Assembly: GCA_029052375.1 (NCBI GenBank)
Contig: JAIDJD010000284.1
Location: 1-17,053 of the forward strand
Source of the DNA: Duncaniella sp.
GTDB taxonomy: Bacteria > Bacteroidota > Bacteroidia > Bacteroidales > Muribaculaceae
DNA length: 17,053 bases
Direction of reading: 5' to 3'
This document shows, piece by piece, positions 1 to 8,129 of the stretch (within the stretch, counting starts at the first letter, position 1; every line of letters begins with the position of its first letter). A model generated the notes under the pieces. That model was not told the DNA's origin. It made no database searches and saw only the letters and a list, made by a program, of their open reading frames with translations. A program made the translations under genes and the position numbers.

Positions 1-1
1 G

Positions 2-508
2 CCCAAGCTCGACGACCTGGCCGACCGCCGGGCCGAAGCCGTGGCCAACGGCCACAAGTGCGTGGTGTTCTTCAACTACATTGCCGGACTGGAGCTGACG
101 GGCGAGCGCCTGTCGGCAATGGGCATAGACTACGAGGTGATGACCGGGGCCACCGCCAACCGCCGCAAGGTGGTGGAGCGATTCACGGACACCCCCTCGT
201 GCAAAGTGTTCCTGATGACGCTCAAGACCGGAGGCGTTGGCCTCAACCTCACCGTGGCCGACACGGTCTTCATCTTCGAGCCGTGGTGGAACAAGGCCGC
301 CGAGGAACAGGCCATCAACCGCCTCCACCGCATAGGCCAGCACGCCAAGGTACACTCTTACTCGCTGATCACACGCGGCACCATCGAAGAGAAGATACGC
401 CAGCTTCAGGAACGCAAGGCACGCCTGTTCGACGACCTGATATCCTCCGACAGCTCTTCCTCCAAACAGCTGTCGGCCGAGGACATAGACTTCATCCTCA
501 GCAAGTGA
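2..508 (+). CDS. SNF2-family DEAD/DEAH helicase, C-terminal part (5' end outside window)
   Basis: This is the last 168 residues of an ATP-dependent SNF2 (Swi2/Snf2) type translocase; the reading frame is open from base 2, so the start lies upstream of the window. The visible part is the second RecA-like lobe (HELICc). It has motif V as LKTGGVGLNLTVADTVF, the WWN element typical of SNF2 proteins, and motif VI as QAINRLHRIGQ with its arginine finger. These are followed by the usual C-terminal helices (TIEEKIRQLQERK). In the family these motifs couple ATP hydrolysis to movement on double-stranded DNA, in remodelling or transcription recycling. The catalytic first lobe and any N-terminal SWIM or other domain cannot be seen. 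The stop is followed after 22 bp by the next gene, which suggests one transcript. The family call is secure; the cellular role is not known. Confidence 0.95.
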   Translation, partial: PKLDDLADRRAEAVANGHKCVVFFNYIAGLELTGERLSAMGIDYEVMTGATANRRKVVERFTDTPSCKVFLMTLKTGGVGLNLTVADTVFIFEPWWNKAAEEQAINRLHRIGQHAKVHSYSLITRGTIEEKIRQLQERKARLFDDLISSDSSSSKQLSAEDIDFILSK

Positions 509-530
509 CCCCACATACCATCAGCCGACC

Positions 531-2330
531 ATGACCATAGACGCACGCAACAAGACCGTCATACTCGAGACCTGCCACGACACGGCCCTGCTCGACCGCT
601 GGGCCGCAGAGCTCGAGAACGCCTACACCAAGCCAGAGCTCACCCTCATACTCGAGTCGGTGGCCAACGCCTTTCCGGGCTACGGATTCCGCCTCTCGAG
701 CCAGATGTGGCAGCTGAGGATAGACCGCCTCCTGGTCTCGGCCACGCGCAAGAGCGAGCTGGCAGAGATGGCGGCGCAGATATTCGCCTCGCCAGACAAC
801 CGCGAGCTGGTGCGCGCCACCTTCACCCCCGCGCAGGAAAGCCTCTGGCAGATGATATACACCCAGGTCTACGCCAGCCTGGCCGATGCGGAGAAGCTCG
901 TGGAGAAGCCTCTGGTCAGCCACCGCTCCTCCTACTACTACACAGGGCGCGCCGAGAAGCCCGTCCCCGAAATGGCGTGGCTCAAGCTGCGCACCATAGG
1001 CTGGCGCTCGATACAGCGGCTCGAGCTGCCCGACTTCTTCTTCAAGGCCTTCTCCGAGATCTTCAGCCCCGCTCTGCCACTGCGCGAGACCGGCGGCGAG
1101 GAGGCGGTCTACAACGCCGAGCTGCAGATGATCAGCGTCCTGCCCGTCCTGCGCACAATCTACATGACCGGCGGGCTCGACCGCGGGCGGTTCCGCCTGC
1201 AGGCCACAGCCGTCAACAAGCTCGACCGCCAGCTGATGCTCCCCCGCTTTCCCGCTCAGGAGAAAGACCTCATGACCTCGCGCCTCTCCACATGGCTCGC
1301 GGCCAACGCCTATGCCCTCCATGCCGTCAGCGACAACATCAGGCTCAACTCCTCTCCCGCTCCCGAAAACGAGATGCGGGACATCGTATCGGCCTTCCAG
1401 TCGGAGCCGGGCATGATATTCCCGGTCGTGGCAAGCTTTCTCGACAAGGCCACACAGACGGTGATGGAGAACACCTCGTTCCGGCGCATCTACCACACCG
1501 TCTGCGACTTCATCACCTCCACGCCCGCCGGAGAATGGATGGACGCCGACGACCTGATAAGGGCCGTCTATGCCATGCCGGACGTCACCTCGGCCTTTGC
1601 CATCCTCAACGAGAAGGCCATGGGCGAGAGCTATGTGTCCAACCAGCGCGACGGCGCCCTGATACGCTACAGCAACGCGTATCTCTATCTCACCATCCCC
1701 TGCATCCTCGGGACGGCGGCTCTCTTTGCGTCGCTCGGACTCATAGAGGCGGTGCTGACCCCGGCGCGCGAGCTCGACCCCTCGCCCGTGTGGGGGCTGA
1801 GGCGATTCAGGCTCACCCCCCTCGGCGCATACGCCTTCAGGCTCACCTCAGGCTACACGCGTCCCGCCATAGAGGAGCGCGTGTGGTTTGAGTTTGACAA
1901 AGACCGCCTCATGGTGCGCGCCCTCGGCGACTCCAATCCCTACGAGGGGCTCATAGCCGCCTATCTCTCTCCCGTGGGCGCCAGGCGCTACGTGGCCACG
2001 CCCGAGATGATGATGAAGACCTGCGGCGACGCCCGCTCCCTGAGGGAGAGGATATCAGAGTTCAAGGCCCTCGCGGGCAAGGATCTGCCTGCTGTCTGGG
2101 AGGAGTTTCTCTCTGGCCTCACAGACAACTGCGGCAAGCTCAGGGAGGCCGACGATATGTATGACATCTTCGACGTCGACCCGGACGACCGCGGACTGCA
2201 GCGCCTCATCACTACCGACCCCAAGCTGAAAAGGCTCTCCCTGCGGGCCGAGAACTACAAGGTGCTGGTGCGCTCTCAGGACCTCAACGCGTTCAGGCAG
2301 AGGCTCAGACAGCTCGGCTACCTGGTTTAG
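531..2330 (+). CDS. Hypothetical protein (599 aa), linked to SNF2 helicase
   Basis: I do not recognise a named family. The protein is soluble, with no signal peptide and no convincing membrane segment, and is mostly helical by eye. Residues about 395-442 (LGLIEAVLTPARELDP, then RRFRLTPLGAYAFRLT) look like the end of a winged-helix domain, where a hairpin strand carries a 'LTPLG' turn. The last ~50 residues (LKRLSLRAENYKVLVRSQDL, then FRQRLRQLGYLV) resemble the small alpha-beta tail of some helicase-associated proteins. Both comparisons are pattern impressions, not domain hits. The ATG at 531 is 22 bp after the helicase stop, the only start near the beginning of the frame with that spacing. 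The tight spacing suggests co-transcription, so a partner or accessory role for the helicase is a reasonable guess and no more. Isoleucine codons are 15 ATA to 12 ATC with no ATT. Confidence 0.85.
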   Translation: MTIDARNKTVILETCHDTALLDRWAAELENAYTKPELTLILESVANAFPGYGFRLSSQMWQLRIDRLLVSATRKSELAEMAAQIFASPDNRELVRATFTPAQESLWQMIYTQVYASLADAEKLVEKPLVSHRSSYYYTGRAEKPVPEMAWLKLRTIGWRSIQRLELPDFFFKAFSEIFSPALPLRETGGEEAVYNAELQMISVLPVLRTIYMTGGLDRGRFRLQATAVNKLDRQLMLPRFPAQEKDLMTSRLSTWLAANAYALHAVSDNIRLNSSPAPENEMRDIVSAFQSEPGMIFPVVASFLDKATQTVMENTSFRRIYHTVCDFITSTPAGEWMDADDLIRAVYAMPDVTSAFAILNEKAMGESYVSNQRDGALIRYSNAYLYLTIPCILGTAALFASLGLIEAVLTPARELDPSPVWGLRRFRLTPLGAYAFRLTSGYTRPAIEERVWFEFDKDRLMVRALGDSNPYEGLIAAYLSPVGARRYVATPEMMMKTCGDARSLRERISEFKALAGKDLPAVWEEFLSGLTDNCGKLREADDMYDIFDVDPDDRGLQRLITTDPKLKRLSLRAENYKVLVRSQDLNAFRQRLRQLGYLV

Positions 2331-2442
2331 CCCGACGGCGGCCGCAACAATACGTCTCGCGAGATTGTTCTTAAAGCAACGTTTCAACCACCCTCCATCC
2401 ACTCCTCACCCGCGTCCTCTCCAACCTTTACAGACAGAGACA

Positions 2443-2931
2443 ATGGCAACACTCATCATCTGCATCATCCTCACAGTGTCGGCGGCGGCCATGTCGTTCT
2501 ACTCGCTGCTCTACGGGACGGCCCTCGCCTTCCTGGCCCTCTGCACGGCCGGCCTGCTGCCGGGCGTGACGCTCTCGCTCACCACCTATATCTTCTGGGG
2601 AGCGGCCATGCTGACAGCCGTGGCCCTCTGCTGTGTGCTGCCCCGCCCCATAGCCCTCTCCCGCAAGGGCGTCCCCTACATAGCCGGAGCCTCGCTGGCA
2701 GGCTCGATGGCCGGGATGGCCGCAGGCTCGGGCGCGGCCACCATAATAGGGGCCGTGGCCGGAGCGCTCCTCGGGGGTGTGGCCTACGGGCAGACCCCGG
2801 CGGGAAGGGCGTTGCAGTTCCCCTCGCCCAAATTCTTCAACTATCTGTGTGCAAAGGGGCTGCCGGCGGCCACGGCCATGAGCATGACCGCCCTCGCCAC
2901 CGGTATCCTGACCGCCTGGAGCCCGTCGTGA
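2443..2931 (+). CDS. Small integral membrane protein with glycine-rich helix (162 aa)
   Basis: Function unknown. About four hydrophobic segments are visible, at roughly residues 2-20, 22-40, 43-66 and 132-157. Between the last two lies a glycine/alanine zipper (about 78-112: IAGASLAGSMAGMAAGSG, then IIGAVAGALLGGVAYG). The arrangement of short helices around a glycine-rich stretch resembles DUF456-type proteins, but the similarity is weak and could be compositional. The frame runs upstream to a TTG at 2365; I chose the ATG at 2443 because the 26 extra residues are proline/histidine rich and polar, whereas the hydrophobic N-terminus starts at MATLIICIIL. It lies 112 bp after the 599-residue gene and 65 bp before the DUF4919 gene on the same strand, so it may belong to the same transcript. 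No promoter motif was found in the gap. Confidence 0.75.
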   Translation: MATLIICIILTVSAAAMSFYSLLYGTALAFLALCTAGLLPGVTLSLTTYIFWGAAMLTAVALCCVLPRPIALSRKGVPYIAGASLAGSMAGMAAGSGAATIIGAVAGALLGGVAYGQTPAGRALQFPSPKFFNYLCAKGLPAATAMSMTALATGILTAWSPS

Positions 2932-2996
2932 CGCCCACGCCCCCAACCGGCACACCCACCATCGCCTTCATCCACCACCAATAGATATCACAGACC

Positions 2997-3722
2997 ATGC
3001 CATCCAAGATAAAGACCCTCCTCGCAGGCCTCCTCATGGCCGCGGCCGCCCTCCCCGCCCTCCAGGCGCAGGTATTGCCCCAGCTCAAGCGCGAGAAGCC
3101 CGACCTCGAACAGATAAAGCGCGAGACCAACGACAAGACCTCGCCCTACTACTACCCGCGCCTGATGCAGGAGTTCCAGCGCAACGACACGCTGATGAAG
3201 ATAGACAAGTATCGCCGCCTCTACCTGGGCTATATGTTCCGCGAGGACTACAACCCCTACCGCTCGAGCGCGCGCACCATAAAGTATGACGCCACACTCG
3301 GCAAGGCCAAGAAACTCACGCGCCAGGAGTGCGACTCGGTGATAGCCTATGCCGAGCAGGCCCTGGCCGACAACCCCTTCAACCTCGGCGAGATGGTGAT
3401 GCTCATCAACGCCCTGCGCTCAAAGGGCAAGACCAACCTAGCCAACATCTGGCAGTACAAGCTCAACTACCTGCTGATGGCCATAGTCTCGACCGGCACA
3501 GGCCTCGACGAGGAGAACGCGTGGTATGTCACCGACCCCCAGCACGAATATGTCCTGCTCAACATGATGGACTACACCGTCTCGGACCACGTCTTCTACG
3601 ACCCCGCCTACGAGTACATCACCGTCACAGGCTCTGACGGCAAGGATGCCGGAGGATACTACTTCAACATCGGCCCCCTGCTCGAAGAGTATTACCGCAA
3701 GCACCCCGAAGAGCTCGAATAA
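2997..3722 (+). CDS. DUF4919 family exported protein (241 aa)
   Basis: The N-terminus is a signal peptide: KIK, then a hydrophobic LLAGLLMAAAALPAL, with likely cleavage after LQA at residue 24 and no lipobox cysteine. The mature protein should therefore reach the periplasm or beyond. The body matches what I recall of DUF4919, a Bacteroidota family: PDLEQIKRETND..SPYYYPRLMQ near residues 35-56, then YRRLYLGYMFREDYNPY, a helical section with a TPR-like look around 105-150 (SVIAYAEQALADNPFNL), and the end GYYFNIGPLLEEYYRK. The biochemical role of the family is unknown. Length is in the expected range. It sits between the membrane protein (65 bp upstream) and the GH3-like enzyme (63 bp downstream), all on the plus strand. 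Confidence 0.85.
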   Translation: MPSKIKTLLAGLLMAAAALPALQAQVLPQLKREKPDLEQIKRETNDKTSPYYYPRLMQEFQRNDTLMKIDKYRRLYLGYMFREDYNPYRSSARTIKYDATLGKAKKLTRQECDSVIAYAEQALADNPFNLGEMVMLINALRSKGKTNLANIWQYKLNYLLMAIVSTGTGLDEENAWYVTDPQHEYVLLNMMDYTVSDHVFYDPAYEYITVTGSDGKDAGGYYFNIGPLLEEYYRKHPEELE

Positions 3723-3785
3723 GGCTCCTGTCCGTCTCCACCCCGATACTCCCAAGATTCACCCCACGCTCATACCCCGTCTGTT

Positions 3786-5297
3786 ATGGACTTCACCCGA
3801 TTAGCCCGCCCATGGTTTGAACACATCGCCCGCACGGCAGACTCGTGGCAGGGCAACACACAAATGGTGCAGACCCACCTGCTCGAACGCCTCCTTGCCA
3901 AAGGGCGTGCCACACAGTGGGCCGAGGCCAAGGGGCTCGCCGGCGCGCGCGGCTACGACGACCTGCGCCGCGCCCTTCCCGCACCCGTCCAGTATGCCGA
4001 GATGCGCCCCTGGGTGATGAGGATGATAGCCGGAGAGAAGGATGTCCTCTGGCCGGGACGCACACGCAGTTTCGCACAGTCGTCTGGCACCTCGGACGGC
4101 AAGAGCAAATACATACCCATCACGGCCGACTCCCTGGCCTATACCCACTATGCCGGCGGAGCCCACGCCCTGGCCTCATACCTCAGCCTGTATCCGGACA
4201 GCCGCATATTCTCGGGCAAGAGCTTCATACTCGGAGGCAGTTTTGCCAACGAGCTCAACCTGCCGCCCAAGGTCAAGGTGGGCGACCTCTCGGCCACGCT
4301 CATAGACAACATCAACCCCCTCGTGGAGCTTATAAGGATACCCTCGCGCAAGGTGGCCCTCATGTCAGACTGGGAGGAGAAGCTCCCCGCTCTCATCGAG
4401 GCCTCGGCCGGATGTGACGTCACCAACATCTCGGGTGTCCCCTCGTGGTTTCTCACCGTGCTCCGCGGTGTCCTCGCCAAGACCGGAGCCACGAGCCTCA
4501 CAGAGGTGTGGCCCAACCTCGAGGTGTTCTTCCACGGAGGCATCTCCATGGCCCCATACCGCAGCCAATACCGTCAGATATGCGGCCCGGGGATGCGATA
4601 TATCGAGAGCTACAACGCATCGGAGGGATTCTTTGCCGTGCAAGACCGTCCCGACTCGCCCGCCATGCGCCTCCTGCTCGACTGCGGCACATTCTTTGAG
4701 TTCATACCACTCGAGGAGACCCTCAGCGACCGCCCCACCCTCCTGCCCGCCTGGGAGGTGGAGGAAGGCAAGGTCTACGGGCTGGTGCTGACAGCCGTCA
4801 ACGGCCTCTGGCGCTTCCCCGTGGGCGACACCGTGCGCATCGAGAGCGTCGACCCGCTGAGAATCACCATAGCCGGGCGCACCAAATGTTTCATCAACGC
4901 CTTCGGCGAGGAGCTGATGGTAGAGAACGCCGAGGCCGCCATAGACAAAGTCTGCGCCGAGCTCGGGTGTGCCGTCTCGGACTACACCGCCGCCCCCGTC
5001 TATACCACAGACAAGTCTCGCGGCCGCCACGAGTGGCTGATAGAGTTCGAGAGAGCCCCCGCATCGGTGGATGAGTTTGCCTCGCGCCTCGACAAGGCTC
5101 TCCAGCAGGTCAACTCGGACTACGAGGCCAAGCGCTCGCACGGCATCTTTCTCGACCCCCTCACCGTAGTGGTGGGACGCAAGGGCGTCTTTGACCGCTG
5201 GCTATCCTCTACAGGCAAGCTCGGCGGCCAGCGCAAGATACCACGCCTCAGCAACACCCGCCACCCCATGGACGAAATCCTCGCCTTCAATAACTGA
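3786..5297 (+). CDS. GH3-family acyl-adenylating enzyme (GH3 auxin-responsive promoter family protein)
   Basis: A 503-residue member of the GH3 branch of the ANL adenylating enzymes. Plant members adenylate a carboxylic acid such as jasmonate or indole-acetate and join it to an amino acid; substrates of the bacterial members are not established. Visible motifs, in order: the ATP phosphate-binding loop SSGTSDGKSKYIPIT (99-113), ISGVPSW (215-221), the adenine/Mg motif YNASEGFFAVQD (276-287), the WRFPVGDTVRI segment (342-352) with the ribose-binding aspartate D348, and the hinge/C-terminal entry GRTKCFINAFGEEL (364-377). All expected catalytic segments are present, so the enzyme should be active. 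There is no signal peptide, so it is cytoplasmic. It is the last plus-strand gene before a hairpin and meets cydB tail to tail. Nothing nearby (no carrier protein, no thioesterase) identifies the substrate. Confidence 0.93.
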   Translation: MDFTRLARPWFEHIARTADSWQGNTQMVQTHLLERLLAKGRATQWAEAKGLAGARGYDDLRRALPAPVQYAEMRPWVMRMIAGEKDVLWPGRTRSFAQSSGTSDGKSKYIPITADSLAYTHYAGGAHALASYLSLYPDSRIFSGKSFILGGSFANELNLPPKVKVGDLSATLIDNINPLVELIRIPSRKVALMSDWEEKLPALIEASAGCDVTNISGVPSWFLTVLRGVLAKTGATSLTEVWPNLEVFFHGGISMAPYRSQYRQICGPGMRYIESYNASEGFFAVQDRPDSPAMRLLLDCGTFFEFIPLEETLSDRPTLLPAWEVEEGKVYGLVLTAVNGLWRFPVGDTVRIESVDPLRITIAGRTKCFINAFGEELMVENAEAAIDKVCAELGCAVSDYTAAPVYTTDKSRGRHEWLIEFERAPASVDEFASRLDKALQQVNSDYEAKRSHGIFLDPLTVVVGRKGVFDRWLSSTGKLGGQRKIPRLSNTRHPMDEILAFNN

Positions 5298-5301
5298 AAA
5301 T

Positions 5302-5331
5302 GCGGCCCCGCTCTCACAGGAACGGGGCCGC
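5302..5331. terminator. Hairpin terminator between GH3 gene and cydB
   Basis: A 9-bp perfect GC stem, gcggccccg (5302-5310) paired with cggggccgc (5323-5331), has a 12-nt loop. It begins 4 bp after the GH3 stop and ends 22 bp before the cydB stop. Read on the minus strand the stem is followed by ATTTTC, a short U-tract, so it suits cydB best. On the plus strand the following sequence is only mildly T-rich. It probably serves both converging genes. Confidence 0.75.
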
Positions 5332-5353
5332 GTCTTCAGTCTATCTGTCTGTG

Positions 5354-6505
5354 TCAGTATTTGTGCGAGGTGGCGTCGAGCTCGGCCGAGGTGAGCTTCT
5401 TGCTGTCCATGGCCCTCCAGGCATACCAGATATAGGCGGCCACGAAGGGGATGAGAAGCGTCACGCAAGACATCACCGCCAGTGTGTAGCGCGAGGACGA
5501 GGCGTTGCGTATGGAGAGCGAGCTGGTGGGGTCGATGAGCGAGGGATAGAAGGGGGTGTCGTTGAACCCGGCCACGAAAAAGATGGCCATGACGGCGAGG
5601 ATGGTGCCGGGGCCGGTGAGCCATATGCCGCCTGTAAACTTCTCGCGCAGCACGGCGAGCAGCAGGCCGCCCAGCACCAATACCACACCCAGGAGGAGCA
5701 TCACGCCCGCCCACCAGAGGTCGAGGAAGTTGTGGAGATACTTGTACGGGGTCTCCACCACGGCCAGCGAGTAGTCAGGCTCGAGAGTGGCGGTATAGCC
5801 TGTGGCTGTGAGCAGAAGGCCGAGGAAACCGAGGAAGAACACCACGAAGACGAGGCCGTTGGCCAGCGCCTGGCGCTTGAGCTGTACGAAGAAGCCGGCG
5901 TCGGCGATATTGTTCATCATATAGAGGCTCGCCTGCATCCTGGCCAGGAAGAGGACGGCCACGCCGAGCACAAGGTTTTTCCAGCAGAAGACAGCCTCGA
6001 GGCCATGGGTGTCGCTCCAGCGCGAGATGACGGGCGAGCCCTGGTCGAGCATATTGCCGCGGGCCACGGAAAACTCGCCGCCGAAGAAGAACATCGAGAC
6101 AGCCACGCCGAGCAGTATGCAGCCCACGCATCCGTTGATGAAGAGGAAGACGTCATACGTGCCGCGGCCGTAGACGTTGCCCTTCTTGTTGCGGTATTCA
6201 TAGCTGACAGCCTGGAGGATAAAGCTGAAGAGTATCAGCATCCAGAGCCAGTAGGCCCCGCCGAAGCTGGTGGAATAGAAGAGTGGAAAGGCGGCGAACA
6301 TAGCTCCGCCGAATGTCACGAGGGTGGTGAAAGTCAGCTCCCACTTGCGCCCCATGCTGTTGACGATGAGGCTCTTGCGGTCGGGAGACTTGAAGCAGAA
6401 GAGCATCGACTGTCCTCCCTGCACGAAGAGGAGGAAGACAAGCAGGCCGCCGAGCACGGAGGCTATGACCCACCAGTAGTTCTGAAGGTTTTCCAATGTC
6501 ATCAT
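5354..6505 (-). CDS. cydB: Cytochrome bd ubiquinol oxidase subunit II (CydB)
   Basis: Subunit II of cytochrome bd, the quinol:O2 oxidoreductase of the inner membrane, which supports the haem-bearing CydA subunit. The 383 residues are close to the E. coli length and are hydrophobic throughout, with about eight to nine membrane segments. The N-terminus NYWWVIASVLGGLLVFLLFVQGGQSM carries the family's YWW and FVQGGQ signature. A further typical segment is FPLFYSTSFGGAYWLWMLILF around residues 70-90. The frame begins with two consecutive methionines; either may be used. It starts 15 bp after the cydA stop, so it is translated from the same mRNA. The terminator just downstream ends the operon. No cydDC exporter genes are present in the window. 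Confidence 0.97.
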   Translation of the reverse strand: MMTLENLQNYWWVIASVLGGLLVFLLFVQGGQSMLFCFKSPDRKSLIVNSMGRKWELTFTTLVTFGGAMFAAFPLFYSTSFGGAYWLWMLILFSFILQAVSYEYRNKKGNVYGRGTYDVFLFINGCVGCILLGVAVSMFFFGGEFSVARGNMLDQGSPVISRWSDTHGLEAVFCWKNLVLGVAVLFLARMQASLYMMNNIADAGFFVQLKRQALANGLVFVVFFLGFLGLLLTATGYTATLEPDYSLAVVETPYKYLHNFLDLWWAGVMLLLGVVLVLGGLLLAVLREKFTGGIWLTGPGTILAVMAIFFVAGFNDTPFYPSLIDPTSSLSIRNASSSRYTLAVMSCVTLLIPFVAAYIWYAWRAMDSKKLTSAELDATSHKY

Positions 6506-6520
6506 ATCGTTTTATCTCTC

Positions 6521-8086
6521 TTATGCGTTAACTTTTTGGAGGTCAGACTTCGAGCCCTTGGCTATGGTGCGGCACATGATGCTCACCTCGGCCACGAGCA
6601 GCACGGTGAAGACAGCGGCGAATATCCAGAACGTCAGCACCACCGACGAGGTGGAGAGGTCCGAGACGGCGGCCATCGTCGGGAGGAGGTCCTGGACGGT
6701 CCAGGGCTGGCGGCCAACCTCGGCCACAGCCCATCCGGCCTGGGAGCATATCCACATCAGGGGGACCGTGGCCACGGCTGTCCACATCAGCCATCTCTGC
6801 CGCTCGAGCACCTCGGGCCTGTAGGCCAGGAAGAGCGCCGCGGCCATCAGCAGGAGGAAGAAAGAGCCGAGGTAGACCATCGTGCGGAACATCACGTAGG
6901 TGAGGCCCACGGGCGGAATGGCCTGCTCTACCGAGTCGAAGTATCCGTAGCCGAAGTAGGGATAGTTGGCCGCAAGCTCGGCCTTGGCGGCCTCCATGCC
7001 TGAGGTGTCGCCCTCGGCTCGGGCGGCGTCATACTTGCGCAGAGACTCATGGGCCATGCGTCCGCGGACTATGCGCTCGGCATACGGGACGGTGTTGACG
7101 GTGTCGCCCTCGGCGTTGATGCTGACGCCGTTGATGATGTCGGCTATGCCGGGCACGAACGAGTCAAGGTCATGGGTGGCGAGTATCGAGAGGCCGCAGG
7201 GTATCTCGATGTTGAAGAGATACTGGTCGCGGTCGTCGTCCCACTCCTTGTCGGGATTTATCCAGCCCGCCACAGAGAGGCCCTGGCCCTTCTGGCCATG
7301 ATAGAGGCCCTCCATGGCGGCGAGCTTCATGGGCTGGTGGCGGGCCACCTGCACGGCCGAGCCGTCGCCGGTGTACATGGTCAGGAGCATACCCGCCAGG
7401 CCCACCCAGCCGCCGGTCTTGATAGAGAGCAGGCAGAAGGCCTTATTGCGCCCCTTGAGCAGCATCCAGCAGCTGACACCTATGACAAAGACGCCCGCCA
7501 GAGCCCAGCCCGAGAAGACGGCGTGGAAAAACTTGTTGACGGCGATGGGCGAGAAGAGCGCCCAGAAGTCGGTCATCACATTGCGCATCTGGCCGGGGTC
7601 AAACTCCATGCCTGCGGGATACTGCATCCAGGCGTTGGCCACAAGTATCCACAGAGCCGAGATAGAGGCGCCGATGCCCGTCAGCCAGGTAGAGGCCAGG
7701 TGAAACCCGGGGCTCACCTTGTTCCACCCGAAGAACATCACGGCCACAAACGTGGCCTCCATGAAGAAGGCGAGGATACCCTCGATGGCGAGCGGAGCGC
7801 CGAAGATGTCGCCCACAAACCACGAGTAGTTGCTCCAGTTGGTGCCGAACTCAAACTCGAGTATCAGGCCGGTGGCCACGCCGATGGCAAAGTTGATGCC
7901 GAAGAGCGTCATCCAGAATTTTGTGGCCGCAAGCCACTTCTCGGATTTGGTACGGTAATAGGCCGTCTCCATCACGGCCACTATCACAGACAGGCCGAGG
8001 GTAAGCGGCACGAACAGCCAGTGATAGATGGCTGTCAGCGCAAACTGCAGTCTCGACCAGTCTACCAAAGAAGTCAGATCATTCAT
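6521..8086 (-). CDS. cydA: Cytochrome bd ubiquinol oxidase subunit I (CydA)
   Basis: Subunit I binds haems b558, b595 and d and oxidises quinol while reducing O2 to water, adding to the proton gradient without pumping. At 521 residues it matches E. coli CydA in length. By alignment from memory the key residues are present: H22 (E. coli H19), E102 and E110 (E99, E107), H188 and M403 as haem b558 ligands (H186, M393), the quinol-site K254 and E259 in QPMKLAAMEG (K252, E257), R401, and the GWAVAEVGRQPW motif at 451-462 with E456 (E445). The loop between 259 and about 400 is long, as in the long-Q-loop class. In Bacteroides fragilis this oxidase is known to consume nanomolar O2 and to benefit growth in trace oxygen. 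It lies between the DUF4492 gene (43 bp upstream) and cydB (15 bp downstream). Confidence 0.98.
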   Translation of the reverse strand: MNDLTSLVDWSRLQFALTAIYHWLFVPLTLGLSVIVAVMETAYYRTKSEKWLAATKFWMTLFGINFAIGVATGLILEFEFGTNWSNYSWFVGDIFGAPLAIEGILAFFMEATFVAVMFFGWNKVSPGFHLASTWLTGIGASISALWILVANAWMQYPAGMEFDPGQMRNVMTDFWALFSPIAVNKFFHAVFSGWALAGVFVIGVSCWMLLKGRNKAFCLLSIKTGGWVGLAGMLLTMYTGDGSAVQVARHQPMKLAAMEGLYHGQKGQGLSVAGWINPDKEWDDDRDQYLFNIEIPCGLSILATHDLDSFVPGIADIINGVSINAEGDTVNTVPYAERIVRGRMAHESLRKYDAARAEGDTSGMEAAKAELAANYPYFGYGYFDSVEQAIPPVGLTYVMFRTMVYLGSFFLLLMAAALFLAYRPEVLERQRWLMWTAVATVPLMWICSQAGWAVAEVGRQPWTVQDLLPTMAAVSDLSTSSVVLTFWIFAAVFTVLLVAEVSIMCRTIAKGSKSDLQKVNA

Positions 8087-8129
8087 TGTGCAAAAGCTTG
8101 TTGATTAGTGTGTTTGATATAAGTCAGTG

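Noticed and set aside
498..1496. 332-codon minus-strand frame opposite the 599-residue gene
   Set aside because: Antisense shadow; compositionally biased and without recognisable domains, while the plus-strand frame has gene-like length, spacing and codon choice.
2346..2369. Inverted aacaat/attgtt around a palindromic tctcgcgaga downstream of the 599-residue gene
   Set aside because: Arms are only 6 bp and the centre leaves no proper loop; no T-run follows. Too weak to call a terminator.
5300..7003. 567-codon open frame on the plus strand across cydB and part of cydA
   Set aside because: It is antisense to two secure genes. Its product is a low-complexity mix of His, Glu, Gly and Ala with no motif, as expected from the mirrored frame of GC-rich coding DNA.
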